Position numbers and translations under genes: made by a program. Source: Pelargonium nanum (Eukaryota > Streptophyta > Magnoliopsida > Geraniales > Geraniaceae). From it: 23,588 nt of DNA. A model generated the notes under the pieces. It had not been told where the DNA came from, did not search any database, and saw only the letters and a program-made list of their open reading frames with translations. Positions within the stretch are counted from its first letter, which is position 1; every line of letters begins with the position of its first letter. Below are positions 21,555 to 23,588 of this stretch, in pieces. The stretch covers positions 1 to 23,588 of the forward strand of contig JAYMTF010001408.1 of NCBI GenBank assembly GCA_036897485.1, written 5' to 3'.

Positions 21555-21680
21555 TTACGTTGAGTGACCTTCCTCAAACTGCTCATCAGGTGAAGGCGAG
21601 CGCTTTCTCTTCATAAGATAACCTCCCGTGTCCAATGTTGATGGCCTCTTTTGCTCGGGTTGATGCATGAAGCCGAGAAA
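21555..21680 (-). CDS. Terminal exon of an unrecognised nuclear-type protein
   Basis: Seen: after an ATTCTTTAG acceptor the minus strand is open for 41 codons and ends in TAA (21555-21557). The peptide runs FLGFMHQPEQKRPSTLDTGG, then YLMKRKRSPSPDEQFEEGHST. It is polar and has a basic KRKR stretch followed by SPSP, like a nuclear localisation signal with a proline-directed phosphorylation site. Codon choice and GC content stand out from the surroundings, and an AATAAA follows at a suitable distance. Upstream exons are not certain: CAG|GTATATG at 21747-21741 would be a good donor but only a very short exon is visible before it. I do not recognise the family. It may be the last exon of a gene extending beyond 23588, or an orphan fragment. 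Confidence 0.5.
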   Translation of the reverse strand, partial: FLGFMHQPEQKRPSTLDTGGYLMKRKRSPSPDEQFEEGHST

Positions 21681-23223
21681 CTAAAGAATATAAAATGTAC
21701 TGCTATGTGTTAAAATTTATCAAACTAGAAAAGGACAGACATATACCTGAACTGCACAATACTACTCATGAAAAGGAGTCATTACAGTGAAATTAAATTT
21801 AACTTAAACCACCACTAATGTGTAATAACTAGGCTCCAAAACAGAAAGACAAACCATAAAAAGTAAAACTATTCATTAAATATAAACTTATTTCATTGGG
21901 GATTGATGGGGTAAAAGAATTTTTAATATGTTCACCTAGCTAAACATGTTTACTTCTTCAGTAAATGTAGCAAATATTCAACTAATACACATTACACATA
22001 ATCAAATAACAAGTACCAACCAAAACCCACATGCTCCTTTTTTTGAGTTTGTGGCAAATTATATTATTACACCATATATGTGACTTAATTGTTTCTGAAG
22101 TTATGATTTAAATTTAAAGCACTACTACCACTGAATTTATGACTTTAAGAACCATTATTATCGCATCTTGTTGCTTCATTATTTATCACACAACCATCTA
22201 CTAACGGTCCAAATAAAACATTAATTAAATTCACCACATACGCACATATAAACTTGTTTTTCGTAGTTCAGTTTGTTAATAGCCAATACCAAATTATATT
22301 ACAATAATTCGTATTTGTCATTGTTATTTATACCTACATGCAGACACATTTAGCTGTATAATTAATAGTATAATGATGTTCTTAAAATATATTAATAACA
22401 TATAAGTATATTGTGATTTGAAATTGAAAGCAAATAATTAATATTTAAGAAGCATAGTTTAGATCTTGCTCCCGATCCAAGAGTAATTTTCTTATGCGTA
22501 ACCTGCAATTTAGTTGACTTCTATTTAATTTTTCTAACATGCACTAATGTATAAGCTAGCTAGAGCCTGTGCCTGCCTCAACAAAAAGTCCACTCTTTCA
22601 ATCAAAGATACAATATACTTTATTAAACGAATACATGAGAAATTTAGTATTTACTTAACTTTTAATGCGGATCAATATTTAAAGAAAATTAGTAATCAAT
22701 TATGAAGAGGACTTTTGTTGTCGTACGTGTTATACAAAATGCATGATAGGTTGATAGATGAGATTGACGTATCAATAATTCTGCTGAACAAATCATATTG
22801 CATCAAGTGTATAGCGTTTCTTATAAATCAAATGCTCAACTATATTAATGGAAGAATAATTTTATATATTTCGGATATTTTTTATTGTCACGTAAATTGC
22901 CACATACTTTGTAGATAAAGTTTTATACAAAATTTAATGCGAACTTTGTATGTGAAATTGATACTGTCTTTAGAGATATAAAAATATTGGTTAGGACTAG
23001 GAAAAAAAAATCCACTTTTAACTATAATGGATTCAGGTACGAAATTCGAGTCGTTTGAAAACACTTTTTTTTTAAAGTGACATTGTTTGATGGGAATGAA
23101 ACAAAAATGTGGTAAAATGCATGATAATATACCATAATAATATCTATACATTGTTATATTAAAAGCGTATAACCAAGACTATAAATTGGACACTTGTACG
23201 GTTGTGCCCAACTATTATGATCA
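21681..23223. other. AT-rich region upstream of the terminal exon
   Basis: This would be intron if the exon at 21555-21680 belongs to a gene starting further right. The only exon-like patches are at about 22445-22502 and 22566-22620 on the minus strand. Otherwise nothing is visible. Confidence 0.35.
22445..22502 (-). other. Possible short terminal exon
   Basis: After an AAATTGCAG acceptor-like site the minus strand reads LRIRKLLLDREQDLNYAS and stops at TAA (22445-22447). A further open patch upstream (about 22566-22620) reads IERVDFLLRQAQAL. Both look more protein-like than their AT-rich setting, but no joined model holds and no family is recognised. Confidence 0.15.
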
Positions 23224-23588
23224 CTAGGTAAAGACCCCGTGCGATGCACGGGTAAGTACAATAACAATAGAAAATAACTGACATTCTCATAAATAAATAA
23301 AAACTAATAGAGCGTAAGTCAAAAATAATAAAATAAAGAGCTAACCAAAGTGAACTCAATGTCTCCATTAGAGAAAACATTGTGCAGAGATAACTAACAT
23401 TGTTTTGCTAACTCAAATCACAATATGTATCGACAAAAAAATAGGACACATATACTATATACTTCAAAGAAAAGGTGGCGTGAGATAATTAAAATAATTG
23501 CTTTAAATTATTCAATCATTAATTACTAAAAAATATTACAAAATAGGAGCCGTGGAAAAGAAAACCGAAATGATTTAAAAAAGAAAAC
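23224..23588 (-). mobile_element. Helitron 3' end, element runs off the window
   Basis: On the minus strand the hairpin CCCGTGC-ATC-GCACGGG (23252-23236) is followed by GTCTTTAC and the terminal CTAG (23227-23224), with a T just outside. This is the standard Helitron 3' terminus: hairpin, about ten bases, CTRR, then the T of the AT target. The body would extend to higher coordinates. No helicase coding sequence is visible in the 360 bp present, so it may be non-autonomous. Confidence 0.6.

Noticed and set aside
22715..23380. Several frames of 67-87 codons
   Set aside because: They are AT-rich, Ile/Phe/Tyr-rich frames typical of non-coding DNA, and one overlaps the Helitron end.
1..23588. CRISPR arrays, operons, bacterial-type terminators, microRNA precursors and tRNA/rRNA genes
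   Set aside because: The sequence is plant nuclear. I scanned by eye for common microRNA and tRNA motifs and saw none. A covariance or hairpin search would be needed to be sure.

Overview
This is AT-rich nuclear DNA from a flowering plant, most likely a eudicot. The evidence is spliced genes with GT-AG introns, a chloroplast protein kinase, a plant-specific B-GATA factor, and plant transposon ends (CACTA-like, Stowaway-like, Helitron-like, LINE). It is not bacterial, so ribosome binding sites and operons do not apply. The species cannot be named from the sequence.

Two genes can be rebuilt in full, both on the minus strand. The first (558-5158) is a ten-exon gene for the thylakoid state-transition kinase STN7. 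Its exons join without a frame error into 567 residues. The second (8105-9412) is a three-exon gene for an LLM-domain B-GATA factor of the GNC/CGA1 (GATA21/22) type, 309 residues. Both products serve photosynthesis: STN7 balances excitation between the photosystems by phosphorylating LHCII, and GNC/CGA1 factors promote greening and chloroplast development. Their adjacency may be chance.

Layout. 1-557: 3' flank of STN7. 558-5158: STN7, with a 149-bp MITE in intron 1 flanked by two copies of the intron 1/exon 2 junction. 5159-5960: STN7 leader and promoter with TGGGCY motifs, then a GC-richer exon-like island. 6020-6500: dispersed repeat and the 3' end of a dead LINE. 6500-7870: intergenic. 7870-9672: GATA gene with a probable 3' UTR, a CACTA-like insertion in intron 2, a leader with a short upstream ORF, a TATA-like box and a perfect G-box. 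9673-13250: AT-rich intergenic DNA. 13250-13980: GC-richer block with a degenerate 29-30-bp minisatellite. 14562-14796: possible small cysteine-rich two-exon gene or gene remnant. 15715-16160: hairpin repeat and a three-copy tandem repeat related to the STN7 intron MITE. 16280-21470: intergenic DNA with an 18-bp direct repeat, a second LINE RNase H fragment, a Stowaway-like end and promoter-like motif clusters. 21471-21680: probable last exon, with 3' UTR, of an unrecognised minus-strand gene. 23224-23588: 3' end of a minus-strand Helitron running off the window.

I found no convincing new multi-gene system. The best leads are the duplicated splice junction around the MITE in STN7, the shared hairpin repeat, the small cysteine-rich reading frame and the orphan terminal exon.
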